Assembly: GCA_002811645.1 (NCBI GenBank)
Contig: PDIP01000008.1
Span: forward strand, 23,403-87,402
DNA from: Corallochytrium limacisporum
Lineage: Eukaryota; Opisthokonta
DNA length: 64,000 nt
Reading direction: 5' to 3'
The stretch's first letter is position 1, and each line of letters starts with the position of its first letter. Under the pieces are notes generated by a model, which saw only the letters and a program-made list of their open reading frames with translations, did not search any database and was not told the DNA's origin. A program made the translations under genes and the position numbers. Below are positions 51,215 to 61,502 of the stretch, in pieces.

Positions 51215-51443
51215 TTGTTTTTTGCACTACGAAGACCGAAGTGACTGATCCCAGCTCACGAAAATGCGACCAACAGAAACCGCGGAATCCGCCGTAATAT
51301 TCATTTTTCTCAGGTCAAATTGCCGTATCGCAAAACAATGCATACCAAAGTGATAATAAGGGATCAGCAGACCCACGCGACAGCAGCCAAACAGTGTCCA
51401 CCAGGCCGGTGAACGTTTGGACGAGGAGGAGGAATGGAGGGGA

Positions 51444-51465
51444 GGGGGGGGGGGGGGGGGGGGGG
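51444..51465 (+). repeat. 22-base G homopolymer
   Basis: Uninterrupted G run on the + strand after a GGA-rich lead. It is G-quadruplex-prone and prone to assembly-length errors. Confidence 0.8.
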
Positions 51466-52206
51466 ACCACAAATCTTTCGCGGTCTGTTCGAGGGTGTAC
51501 AGGTAGAACATATTTGAAATTTTTTGACGATTTGCTTCTATTGTATTGGGTGGGGGAGGGGAGCCGGCGACGTGCTTACACAACTGATGGCCACTCTTTA
51601 GGGAGCGGTAGTTTCCAATTTCATCGAACTTTCTCTAGAACATCCGCTGCACCTTGCAACATAGTTTTTCATACTCCTTATACTTTGATACTTCTAGGTT
51701 ATCCTAAACCAAGAAGGAAAGGAAAACAATGTATAGTAACTCTTTACTCCGTTCAGCCACCTCAAAACGCGAGAAAGAGACGAGGCCGCAGTGAGGGCGG
51801 GCCGAAGAAGTGGGGGGAGACCATAGTTAAATAGCTGAGGAAGTGGCTCCAGAGGTGCCGGATACCAGCTTGGGGTACGATGCGTAGGGGACACTGTGTA
51901 TGTACCAGGGCGATCAATTTTGGGTTTCTACGCAGTTCCTCTCTCCCTTCTCATTCCCTATTGTTCTCGCCGATTCTAAACTACACTTGAAAGATTTATG
52001 GTCATCAAGTCAGAATGTTCGTTCCAGCCTTATCCAACAAGATCATCCGCCAATAAAAAAAACATTGCGCACTACCACTTCCCCCCTTGTCCCGGTGTCC
52101 GCCATCCGGACACGGCGGTACGTATCAACGAGGACACAAATCTTGTAGTTGTTCATTCTTTTCTCTTTTCTCGTCCTTCCATCACTTTCCAGGTGGCCGG
52201 CTGGAC

Positions 52207-52335
52207 AAATGCTTAACTGCAGGCGAGGGAGGGAAGAAGGGGGGGGGGGGGGGGGGAACTCAGGGNNNNNNNNNNNAAATGCTTAACTGGAGGGGGGGGA
52301 GGGAAGAAGGGGGGGGGGGAGGGGGGAACTCAGGG
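52207..52335. other. Assembly gap flanked by near-identical 59-base copies
   Basis: N at 52,266-52,276. The 59 bases before it (52,207-52,265) and the 59 after it (52,277-52,335) match except at four positions. Each ends AACTCAGGG and contains a G run. The gap is best explained as two contig ends that overlap but were not merged. Confidence 0.8.
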
Positions 52336-52775
52336 AGAAGCGGCGAATATGCCCCGAAGACGAACGAGAAGGTAGAAAGGGATAGGCTGACGAAAAAAAA
52401 AATAAGCGACTACTGCTATGCTACGCGGAACCACGTAACTCTGAATGTATGACAGTCCTGAAGACCACAAAGTCGGCTTGTAGTTCGAGTTGGATAGAGG
52501 ATGTAAGGAATCTAAGATTTTTTCACTTCCCCACAATCCCTATGTTGGCAATGGGATGCACCTATTCCCGGTGGAGCGTTTGGTCAGAGTTCACCGAGGA
52601 TCTGTTCCACAACGGAAGATGAGAATATTTTGCTGGTATCTCGGCCAGAAGCCATGCGGAATTACCAGGTTGTTGATATTTGGCTGATGTACTCACTGTT
52701 ATTCCATACTGATGATGCAAATTTGTTATCTGGGGCGATATCCACTGGTTTGGACCTTGGGGGATTGGAAGGCGA

Positions 52776-52792
52776 GGGGGGGGGGGGGGGGG
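52776..52792 (+). repeat. 17-base G homopolymer
   Basis: Uninterrupted G run about 450 bases after the assembly gap, in gene-free sequence. Confidence 0.8.
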
Positions 52793-54156
52793 AAAGCGCC
52801 AGCGGTTTATGGAACAGACTCAGTGTAACAACATCGTGCTGGACAAGTTTCTTCGCCGAGGGAGGTCTGCCCTCACTTACTCACTATGTGACGACCACGT
52901 TATAGTCGGTTTCGTACCTGGATGGGGTGAATGGTCACCGTCCTGTGTCCTGAATTTGTGTTCCTTTCTCGACGACATCCGTGGGCTTCAATTTCGTTGT
53001 TGAGGTAGGGGCCAGCTACAGCTGAACTATGGGAGAGCTAGTTGCTGACCAGGAGGCACAACCAACTGAGACAGTACAGGGGTCACTTGAAAAGGGATCG
53101 GGACCCGGCGGAAATCCCAAGCTTCCGCCTCCATTTCCATGCAGGTCGCGCTCCAGTTCTCAGCAGGTGTACGCATATGAAAGTTCTCTTCGGATCTTCC
53201 AAAGGAGGGAGGGGGGTGGTCTGATTCGTGTGATCAACCCCTAGACTTCTGATGCGAGGTTGACAGCTACCGGTAGTGGGACCTCGAAATGCCGATGTGT
53301 TGGTGGGGCTCTCGATCGACCGGGTGGGAGAGAGTGGTTTCTCCTCAAGCGTAAGAAGATTTTTTCCATTTCCCTTGGCTTTTTTCTCCCTGAGAAGGAA
53401 ACTTGCTTGCCCTTTGTTCGCTGGGCGGTACGTACGTAGTATATCACCCGCGCCAACCAGTTTCATTTCGCAGTCGTGCCCTGTGTACCTAGGGTTGGCG
53501 GTGCCGGAGGATATAGAGAAGAGGGAAGGGGGAAAGGAGAAGGCTGGGGAGCTGAGGCAAAAAAGTTTGGTGTGTCCCTAAATTTTTTTCTAATGTACCA
53601 CGCACACTTTTTTTTATCGATGTCGGCTGTGTACACAAAGGGAACCATACTGATAGTATGAGGGGCGTCCACAGTAACAGGGCACACACGGCACACACAT
53701 ATCAGACCTTCAGCGCCGGACTGACCGAATTTTCATGCAGCGGTTTGGCACGGAGTATGTCTCAAGTTTGGGCCCCTTTGCTTCAAATGGAAATCATCAA
53801 AGGAGGTTTGTACGCCACAAGATAAGGTGTGACAGTTTCGAAACGCACAGTGGAAAAAGATGTGAAAACATGGTCTAGTCCAAAGCACAAGACTTATTTG
53901 ATAGTAGCCATAGATCAGGTATAAAACTGGATCTCTCTTAATCAACACGAATTAAATGCTATTCACGACTTTGTATAAACTCTATTTTCTAGATTGTGCA
54001 GTTCAAGAAAAGAACATCTGTGAAATAGGGACCGACTAAACAGTGACGCCAAGCTAACAGAAACGAAAGGGATATACAGAACATGGTGAGTGAATAGCCA
54101 CAGGTTACTTAGCTCATTTCAAACTGACGTGCCAAACTTTTAATTTCGAGGCCACC

Positions 54157-56628
54157 ATGAATCACGGAGGCCTATTTCCCACGGGAGTCCCTACGGGAAT
54201 GCCGACTGGCCTACCGACCGGCTTGCAACCGGGTCCCGGATTGCCAGTTGATGCCGTCCTAAATGCGGACTTGGGGGCCATACACCAGGGACTACCAATG
54301 CCCCAGACAATGGACCCGCACCGGGAAGGTAGTTCCTTGGAAAGCCAGTCGGCTGGAAAGCCTCGCAGGCGCCGCGGTTACAAAATCCAATACCTTGCCT
54401 GCAATAATTGCCGGCGTATGAAGATTAGATGCGATGGCGAAACACGGTGTAAGAACTGTATTCAACGCAACAAGGAGTGTGTTTACGACAAGGATCGTCG
54501 TCGCAAGGCCCGTGACAACAATGCAAACAAACAGTCAAATAATTCGGAGAAAGTGGTTGCGCGTCATCCGACTTTTGAATTGGCAAAGGTATCGAATCAG
54601 CGTGGTTTGGTCAATCTGAAGCTCAACTCTGAAGTCGTCAGCAGTGCTCTGGAGAAATTTTATGAGAATATTTTCTTCCAGTACTGCAATCCATTTGCAA
54701 GCAGCATCTTTGGTGCACAGACAAAGATTGGCAGCGGGCTGCCTATTTCCCTGGCTAACCAGGTACAGACGTCCATTCGTAGCGCCGTGCTTGCACACGC
54801 TGCACGCGCCTGCGGTGAACACAAAACCAGTGAACATTTTATCATGAAAGCAAGGCACGTCAGTCGGGAGATCTTTGACGTCTTCTGCAGAGAGTCGGTT
54901 ACTGCGTTTACGCTTTTGGCCGACTACTACGTATGCCACAATGGACCACTGTCTTCGCATTACGGAAACATTGCCCAGGGACTATTGGACGAAACCGTGA
55001 ATATTGAAAAGGCGACGGCACGTCGGAAACAGACAAATGCTATTGAAGCTCTTCCCAGCACAGAGTCCAAATTCCCGAATGCAGAGCAGCTTGTCGACGA
55101 GAAGAACGACGAAGAGGAACAGGACGAATTTCAGGCCAGTGTGTTCCTGCTAACGAGTCTCTACAGCCCGAACCCGAACACTCAGGGTGATCGTGTTGAG
55201 AACATCTTCAAGAAGATGTCCGTGTCAAATACACGGTCGATCATGGCCGATGATGTACCCATGCCTCCGCATGTTGGTTTCATCTCCATGATTTACATTC
55301 GGTTCGAACTATACAAGTGCTTTGTGCGGTTCCGTGGTGCGTCCCGTTGCGAGCACCCGCTCCTGAAGGAGAATGATATGACGGTCATGGAACGGCCTCT
55401 TGATTTCCAGCACGGCTCCGGGCTATTGAATCTCATCTCCAAGGTTGCCCGGTCCCAGGACATTCGCAAGAGCGGCCGGTGCTACCCCGTATCTAAAGTC
55501 GGTGTGCAGGGTGTTGCCATGCTCATCGCCATTGGCATTGGCGATCACGAGAAGGCGCAGGAGATTGCCCGGGGCATCGAACATATTCTCAAGCATCATA
55601 AGGAGAAGCTGCCCCACGCCCCCATCTACTGTGTACATGGTGTGCTGTTGCTGATGCAGTATCAGTACTTCCGGCTTGGTGTAAAATACCCCGAGGTGGC
55701 CCTTGAGGCGTTGGACGCCCTCGGCGAGACATTCGATTTGGCCTACGTGGCCTCCCGAAACAGTCACATGTACCTCGGACGGCAGCCCCCACGGAAACGC
55801 AATGAAGAGGAGCGGATCCGTCGCTTATCCGCATCCGCGGAAGCGAGTCCCGGTCCGCCAATAGAGTCCAAGAGCTTCGATCTGCAGGACCGTCGTGTAG
55901 TAACTGGCGGCGGTGCCTATGTCACTCCAGGCGGTGTGGCAGTCAAGGGCATTGACCCTGTTACTGGAGAAACCGAGACCATGGCAAGCGAACCCTTGGC
56001 ATCCGGCACGGAGGCTCACCAACTCTTTGACTCGACTAGCACGACAGGAACGACATCCCACCCAGACACAACTGCGCTTGAAGAGGATTCGAACCTGCGA
56101 AGCCAACGTGACCTACAGGAACTGGCCAGTATTTTCGCAGGCGAGGTCGCAACCCTCAAGCACGAGGACATTGGCCTGGACTATCTGGACCAGTCTGGTA
56201 ATCTGCTAGCCGGCTGGGCGAATGGAGTCCCTGGTCGTCCGCGCCAGGAGGAGCGTGACCTACAACAGCAGCAAGATGCTGTCAGTCCTACGGCGGCTGC
56301 CAACCCACCGTCTCTTTCAAATCTGAGCGACCCGTTCGGTTTCGGTGGCAGCAAGGCGATGAATGCCGCCGCCATGCAGATGGTGCAGGACCCACGAGCT
56401 CTCATGGCGCAACTCCTTGACGGACCGGATGTTGGGTCCGCAAACGATGCGGCTGCCATGATCTCTCAGCAGTTTGATTCTCAGAACGGTCTGTTCGGTG
56501 AGATGATGCGTATGCACATGGAGAACGGTAATGGAAACACCTCTATGGGAAACATGTTTGGCGGGATGTCCGGACAGACCCAGGGCAACGGCAGCCCGAC
56601 GAACCGAACGGATCCTTTTTCCAACTGA
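54157..56628 (+). CDS. Zn(II)2Cys6 binuclear-cluster transcription factor
   Basis: Protein of 823 residues. The zinc cluster has Cys at residues 82, 85, 92, 98, 101 and 108 with spacing C-x2-C-x6-C-x5-C-x2-C-x6-C, and basic residues RRMKIR in the first loop, as in Gal4-type DNA-binding domains. A basic linker follows. Residues of about 150-530 are a largely helical region like the fungal middle homology domain. The C-terminal 300 residues are rich in Gln, Gly, Asn and acidic residues and would suit an activation domain. The N-terminus has repeated Pro-Thr-Gly units. Zinc-cluster regulators usually bind CGG triplets as dimers in the nucleus and control metabolism. The target cannot be read from the sequence; the neighbouring metabolic genes on the same side are possible targets by inference only. 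Confidence 0.9.
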   Translation: MNHGGLFPTGVPTGMPTGLPTGLQPGPGLPVDAVLNADLGAIHQGLPMPQTMDPHREGSSLESQSAGKPRRRRGYKIQYLACNNCRRMKIRCDGETRCKNCIQRNKECVYDKDRRRKARDNNANKQSNNSEKVVARHPTFELAKVSNQRGLVNLKLNSEVVSSALEKFYENIFFQYCNPFASSIFGAQTKIGSGLPISLANQVQTSIRSAVLAHAARACGEHKTSEHFIMKARHVSREIFDVFCRESVTAFTLLADYYVCHNGPLSSHYGNIAQGLLDETVNIEKATARRKQTNAIEALPSTESKFPNAEQLVDEKNDEEEQDEFQASVFLLTSLYSPNPNTQGDRVENIFKKMSVSNTRSIMADDVPMPPHVGFISMIYIRFELYKCFVRFRGASRCEHPLLKENDMTVMERPLDFQHGSGLLNLISKVARSQDIRKSGRCYPVSKVGVQGVAMLIAIGIGDHEKAQEIARGIEHILKHHKEKLPHAPIYCVHGVLLLMQYQYFRLGVKYPEVALEALDALGETFDLAYVASRNSHMYLGRQPPRKRNEEERIRRLSASAEASPGPPIESKSFDLQDRRVVTGGGAYVTPGGVAVKGIDPVTGETETMASEPLASGTEAHQLFDSTSTTGTTSHPDTTALEEDSNLRSQRDLQELASIFAGEVATLKHEDIGLDYLDQSGNLLAGWANGVPGRPRQEERDLQQQQDAVSPTAAANPPSLSNLSDPFGFGGSKAMNAAAMQMVQDPRALMAQLLDGPDVGSANDAAAMISQQFDSQNGLFGEMMRMHMENGNGNTSMGNMFGGMSGQTQGNGSPTNRTDPFSN

Positions 56629-57342
56629 AGCAGCAACATCTTGTACGAATGTAGGCCACTTGGCATCCACTCACACACACGCACATAGAGCATGTGCCCG
56701 TGTTGTCTTAAGAAATTAATTCTTTCAATATATCATACCAATACATCATACTTCTCATATCACATAGTTCCTTGCTCCGTTTTTGCAACGGCCGCGCCAC
56801 CGTGCGTCTGGACTCTCAGAAAAAGCTACGAGCAGCTTGTGGTGCAGTGGGCCCGCCATCGGCGGGGAAAGGGGCCCCGGGTCTATTTTTGGCCCTTGCA
56901 GTACCAGAGCCCGGAACCTCTGGTCAAAGACTCCTTCGGATTTCATCCCCCCCCCAAACCCTTTTTCTTTACGATCTCTACTGTTCGAGTACCGCTCTCT
57001 CCCAAAACTATCCCCAGGCCCTTTTACGAAAAAGAAAAAAAAAAGGGGGGAAAAAAAGGGAAATAATTGGGCATACTAAGGGGAAGTCGTGTCACGCCGA
57101 ACAGCAGGGCAAATGTGCAAGATATACGCGGTCAGGAAGGATCCCCTCTCGACGGTCCGCAATCGCGACAGTCGGAGAATCCGTCGGCTCCCGGGAAACA
57201 TTTGCGGGCCAGTTACACGACCAATGTTGATTTAATCAACGTCCTTAAGGTACAAACGATAAGGAATTCTCAACCATTGTTGCATTCGACGGACCAGAAG
57301 CGGCGGTGAAGACCTGAGTCACATAGTTCAGACACTCCAAAC
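56629..57342. other. Intergenic region between zinc-cluster regulator and APH-fusion gene
   Basis: About 710 bases between two + strand genes. A pyrimidine-rich tract and an A/G-rich tract lie around 56,940-57,065. This should contain the promoter of the downstream gene. No RNA gene was seen. Confidence 0.5.
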
Positions 57343-59610
57343 ATGGCGGCTACGGGGGTCCCAGTGGAGGTGCTCGGGCCCTACTTGGCCAAACATATGC
57401 CTAAGGATGCCATGGCTGGTTTAAATCTGCAGAAATTGACTTGGAAGTTAAAGAAGTTTGGAGTGGGACAGAGTAACCCCACGTATCAAGTTGCTGTTTC
57501 GGACCCTTCGGGATTGGTTCGAAAATTTGTCATGCGTAAGCAACCTCGAGCCAAGATTGTATCCAAGGTCCAGCACAGAATGGACAGGGAGTTTATGATC
57601 CTCGACCGACTCAGCAAGGCAGGCTTTCCTTGTCCCAAGGTCTACCACTACTGCGATGATGGTCAGATCATAGACGGAAAGTTTTACGTGATGGAAATGG
57701 TGGAAGGTAGGCTCTTCGAGGACAGTCTCCTGAAAGGTATTGGGACACCAAAGGACCGCCGGCTCGCTTACCTCTCAGCAATCCGTACCCTAGCAGCCCT
57801 GCACAACACAGACTGGCGCGCTGTGGGTCTCGGAGCATACGGAGATGGTGGTGGATTCACCAGTCGTCACGTAAAGTCCATGCAATCGCTTGCAGAGATT
57901 CAGGAACAGAGGGTCGGGCCAGAAGCTAAGATCCCGGGCTTGGGGAAGGCTGCGCAGAGGCTGGCCCTATTGCAGCCGGATGATGTGGTCTGCATCATGC
58001 ATGGAGACTTCAAGTTTGATAACCTGATTTTCCACCCGACCGAACCCCGAGTGATCGGTGTCCTGGACTGGGAACTCGCTACAATTGGCCACCCTCTCGT
58101 TGACCTTGTATATCTTACCTCCAGCTACGATGTGCCGTACAATCCAGAGATCAAGGCCGGGTGGATGAACGGTATCATGGGCCTCGATTTGGAAGCAATG
58201 GGTATCCCTACGAAGGAAGAATTACTGCAGGAGTACCTTCGCGCATGCAAGCATTCGTTTGCCATGGAGGACATGGCGTACTTTGGTGCTCTGCAAGCCT
58301 TCAAGGGGTCGGTGATCTATCAGGGCATCCACATGCGGTTCCAACTCGGCATGGCATCCGCAAGCGAGAATCGACTGGGGGACACGGCTTTGTACCTGCA
58401 GGCCACGATGCAAAAATGTAACGATGATCTCGACCGTTACGAAAGAACTGTTCGGGCCAAGCGGTGCCGCAAGAGACCCCTGACCGTCTACGGCAATATC
58501 ACGCCCGAAGATGACTTTCCACACCGACGCAGCAAAACTGACGTCCGCTTCTTCAACTTTGTGACAGACGAAGGACCCGTGCACGGTTACAGTGGATGGC
58601 TACACATTGAGAACATACCGAACCCCCGCGGATCACCGAAACCGTTCCGCTGTGAGGCAACCTTTGTGATCTGCCTTCCACGGCACCAGGGAATGCTCTT
58701 TCGTTTCGAAAAGCAAGACGTCGATGCCAACAATGGCTTCGATATCCGCGGCATTACCATCCATGTGCCGGAAGGAGGTCGCCAGGTCAACTTGCGAGGC
58801 CGGGGTAAATGGTTCTATCTTCCGGATCCGAGTGACCTCAAAACCCCCGGTGTGGCATTCCGGAATACGAAGAAGAACCGTTGGATTGGTGTCGACATTG
58901 AACTGCAATTCATCTCGCATGGTACTCTGGTGGGCTATGCCAGCGAAAAAACTCGTGACCAACCAGCCACACTGACAGCATGTGGGTTCCAGGCTCCGGT
59001 CAAGCGGGCTGCGGGCACGAGCCCTGGCAACCATATGTACACAAACTGCTCTGTTAAGGGTCTGCTTACTGCCAACTTCCCACCGAATGTAGACAGTGAG
59101 TTTGGCGCTGGCCCTGGCCCGCTGCGCAATGTAACACTCAAGGGCAACGGTTGGCGTGAGGTGGTGTGGGGGTCGAAGAGCATTTGGCACCGTCCTGTAG
59201 ACTACACCTTCTGCAGCGGCCACCTCGGTCCCAACAGTTCTTTCCATCTCACATTCCTTCACAATCAAGAGACAGGCCAGCGGAATTTGGTCCAAGGGTT
59301 GGTGGTCGAGGACGGTATTCCGCGCGGTGTAGATCAGTGTGGATTCTACGACCTTCCGGTTGTGGGTAGCGCCTCAGATGGTTCAATCGGTGCGCGGATG
59401 TTGTTGACCACAGATCTAGGCACTATCTACGATGTCACGGGTCAGCGAGAGGGACGGGGCCTGCCACTGCGGAACCGCCATGCTGGACAGACTCTGGTCA
59501 TTGAGCAAGGTCTGTTTTCCTGGACTGTAAAGAACGGAACCACGGGCGTTGTCAGGCAAGGGGCTGGCTTTGTGGAGATTACGCAGGTCACTGCGGAAAG
59601 CAAGGTCTAA
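57343..59610 (+). CDS. APH-type kinase (ACAD10/11-like) fused to an unrecognised C-terminal domain
   Basis: Protein of 755 residues. Residues 1 to about 385 match the phosphotransferase domain of ACAD10/ACAD11: Lys66 in VMRKQP, HRMDREF as the conserved helix, the catalytic-loop motif HGDFKFDN at 220-227, and the metal-binding DWE at 242-244 in [12 protein letters not shown]. In the animal proteins this domain is followed by an acyl-CoA dehydrogenase and takes part in 4-hydroxy-acyl catabolism. Here it is followed by about 370 residues with no acyl-CoA dehydrogenase signature. That part is Gly/Asn/Phe/Trp-rich with alternating hydrophobic residues, which suggests beta structure, possibly a two-lobed lipocalin-like (CrtC/AttH/Svf1-type) fold. 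Kinase-like domain is secure; second domain is unknown. It faces nitronate monooxygenase tail to tail. Confidence 0.88.
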   Translation: MAATGVPVEVLGPYLAKHMPKDAMAGLNLQKLTWKLKKFGVGQSNPTYQVAVSDPSGLVRKFVMRKQPRAKIVSKVQHRMDREFMILDRLSKAGFPCPKVYHYCDDGQIIDGKFYVMEMVEGRLFEDSLLKGIGTPKDRRLAYLSAIRTLAALHNTDWRAVGLGAYGDGGGFTSRHVKSMQSLAEIQEQRVGPEAKIPGLGKAAQRLALLQPDDVVCIMHGDFKFDNLIFHPTEPRVIGVLDWELATIGHPLVDLVYLTSSYDVPYNPEIKAGWMNGIMGLDLEAMGIPTKEELLQEYLRACKHSFAMEDMAYFGALQAFKGSVIYQGIHMRFQLGMASASENRLGDTALYLQATMQKCNDDLDRYERTVRAKRCRKRPLTVYGNITPEDDFPHRRSKTDVRFFNFVTDEGPVHGYSGWLHIENIPNPRGSPKPFRCEATFVICLPRHQGMLFRFEKQDVDANNGFDIRGITIHVPEGGRQVNLRGRGKWFYLPDPSDLKTPGVAFRNTKKNRWIGVDIELQFISHGTLVGYASEKTRDQPATLTACGFQAPVKRAAGTSPGNHMYTNCSVKGLLTANFPPNVDSEFGAGPGPLRNVTLKGNGWREVVWGSKSIWHRPVDYTFCSGHLGPNSSFHLTFLHNQETGQRNLVQGLVVEDGIPRGVDQCGFYDLPVVGSASDGSIGARMLLTTDLGTIYDVTGQREGRGLPLRNRHAGQTLVIEQGLFSWTVKNGTTGVVRQGAGFVEITQVTAESKV

Positions 59611-59758
59611 ATTGTTAAAGCTACAGTTACTGTCATAATGGACCATAGTGCATCCTCAATGTTATTGACTAGGCTTGGAACCCTTTTATTGGAAAAAAAA
59701 CTCAAGGTCAACAAAGTTACAGACGCTTGTTTCTCAAACATTTCACAGTTCACACATT

Positions 59759-60796
59759 TTACAGCGTGCTGGACACTGTGTACTGTGTACGGGAAAGGCA
59801 AGCAACGGCTTCCTCGACGTACATGCGTACAATGTCGGCGGCAGGCCTGATGTCATGAATGGCACCGATACCCATGCCGGACGGGAAGAACTCGCGGTCG
59901 ACGTCGATGTTGGGCTCATCCTGACCGTAGTTCAGGTGGTTGATACCCAACTCCATGGTCTTGATGGCCATGTCAGGGAATGGCAGGGGCTTCTCACCGC
60001 TATTCTCCATCTGCGTGGTGTATTTGTTGCGCTGAACACGGCACGTCTTGCCAGTGTAGAATTTGGTAATGACAGTGTCATCGATCGACAGATCAACCAC
60101 GCGCTTCTTGAAGCCCTTCGCAGTCACCGCTTCCGGGGTGGCCACAAAGCGGGTTCCGCACCAAATACCGTCGGCACCCATAGCCAGGACGGATGCAAAG
60201 GTCATGCCATCCACGATGGAACCAGCGGCAACCACAGGAACCTTGTCACCGACGGCCAGGATGGCCTGGTGCAGCAGGGGCAGCAGTGGAGTGGTGCCAG
60301 TGTGGCCACCTCCCTCAGTGCCCTGCATGATGACAAAGTCACAACCGGCGTCCACGGCCTTAATCGCGTGCCTTACGCGACCGCACACAGTGCCGACCAG
60401 AATGCCCTTGGACTTCATGTGCTCAATGTCCCTCCGGGGGACTCCGAGACCCGCGACAAAGGCCTTAACTTTGTGCTTTGCCATGATCTCGACGTAGGGA
60501 GCGAGATCACCAGGTCGGCTGGAAGGGACCAGGATGTCAATGCCAATAGGCTTCTGGGTCTTTGCCCTGGTCTTGGTCAGCTCGGCGTCTAGTTCTTGGG
60601 GATCGTATTGGGCAGCGCCCATGCAACCAAAGCCACCAGCCTCAGACACAGCGGCGGTCAGATCGGACAGGGTCACACCGGCCATACCAGCACACATGAT
60701 TGGGTGTTGAACACCCAGGAGCTCGGTGAGGCGAGAGGTGATGGTGCGAGACCGGGGATCGATGCGAATGGGTGCTACCTTGCCTGCCTTCGACAT
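59759..60796 (-). CDS. Nitronate monooxygenase (2-nitropropane dioxygenase family)
   Basis: Protein of 345 residues with the FMN-dependent TIM-barrel pattern of the family: an N-terminal segment with HPIMCAGMAGV, FGCMGAAQYDP, the central GTEGGGHTG loop that contains the putative active-site His, and the phosphate-binding stretch VPVVAAGSIVDG then GADGIWCGTRFVAT. The enzyme oxidises alkyl nitronates such as propionate-3-nitronate to the aldehyde or keto acid with release of nitrite. It is common in fungi and bacteria and absent from most animals. There is no targeting sequence, so cytosolic or peroxisomal location is open; the C-terminus Ser-Thr-Leu is not a strong peroxisomal signal. The start is the first ATG. 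Confidence 0.9.
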   Translation of the reverse strand: MSKAGKVAPIRIDPRSRTITSRLTELLGVQHPIMCAGMAGVTLSDLTAAVSEAGGFGCMGAAQYDPQELDAELTKTRAKTQKPIGIDILVPSSRPGDLAPYVEIMAKHKVKAFVAGLGVPRRDIEHMKSKGILVGTVCGRVRHAIKAVDAGCDFVIMQGTEGGGHTGTTPLLPLLHQAILAVGDKVPVVAAGSIVDGMTFASVLAMGADGIWCGTRFVATPEAVTAKGFKKRVVDLSIDDTVITKFYTGKTCRVQRNKYTTQMENSGEKPLPFPDMAIKTMELGINHLNYGQDEPNIDVDREFFPSGMGIGAIHDIRPAADIVRMYVEEAVACLSRTQYTVSSTL

Positions 60797-61502
60797 GATT
60801 GACCTAATTGTTTAACCTTGATATTCCTTTATCTATGGATCTGTTGAATGGAAAGGGGATTAACCCCACAGCATTCTCGTCCGGTCTCCTACTGGGCCTC
60901 CCTGAAATACCTATCCTTTCCTCGGCATTTGACTCCCGAGTATTTGCCTCATTCACATGACAAGTGAATTTGATATCACAGGTGGCAGTCGCAACATTCG
61001 TAGGGAAGGGTATCTTTCCCCGGGCGGCTATCGCGGTGACATCGCAGAAACGTATAAGTGCCGCTCTTCCACCTTTTGGGAGCAGGAGGCACTGACGGCC
61101 CCTCTCTCCCCCCTCCCCCCCCCTTCCCTCCCGGCCCAGTCTCTGCCATACTGAGCGCGTGAGTTGTGTTGTTTCGTGGAGGTGACGTAAAAAGCCAGTC
61201 TCAGTATGGCACTGGTAGTATGGAGAACCACCCGTGCAAGAGTCCTGAGCGATAATGCACAACAAACTGGTTCATCGCGGCCAAGAGCAATCGTCGCGAT
61301 CAGAAGTGCGAGCGCATTCCGATAGTTTTGGGAGTGAGAGGAATTGTCACATCAATCCACACTACCATTGCTGATAATATAGATTAAGCAGACAATGGAC
61401 CCCATGCGCAAGTGTTTACCTACTTCAGGGTCGTTGTGTCCTGGTAGCGGGGCGACCTTGCCTGATCCGTACAGAGTAGTACAGCAAACAAAAGTACCCA
61501 AC
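60797..61502. other. Divergent intergenic region, nitronate monooxygenase to cytochrome-b5 reductase
   Basis: About 700 bases. A T/C-rich tract lies around 61,100-61,135. In-frame ATGs at 61,395 and 61,404 could extend the reductase N-terminus; see that entry. Nothing else was recognised. Confidence 0.5.

Larger units (their letters stand above)
46274..54156. other. Gene desert with G runs and an assembly gap
   Basis: Almost 8 kb between divergent genes. All open frames are short and none shows a domain, a coherent composition or a recognisable hydrophobic pattern. It contains G runs at 51,444-51,465, 52,239-52,256 and 52,776-52,792, a GTAC element, a strong hairpin, and an 11-base N gap. 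It may hold a non-coding RNA, a spliced gene that I cannot resolve, or decayed repeats. Confidence 0.55.

Noticed and set aside
58633-59295. A 220-residue open frame on the - strand in the APH-fusion gene
   Set aside because: Antisense shadow in a gene whose sense frame is continuous for 755 residues.
59675-60592. A 305-residue open frame on the + strand across nitronate monooxygenase
   Set aside because: Antisense shadow of a well-supported enzyme; no motif of its own.
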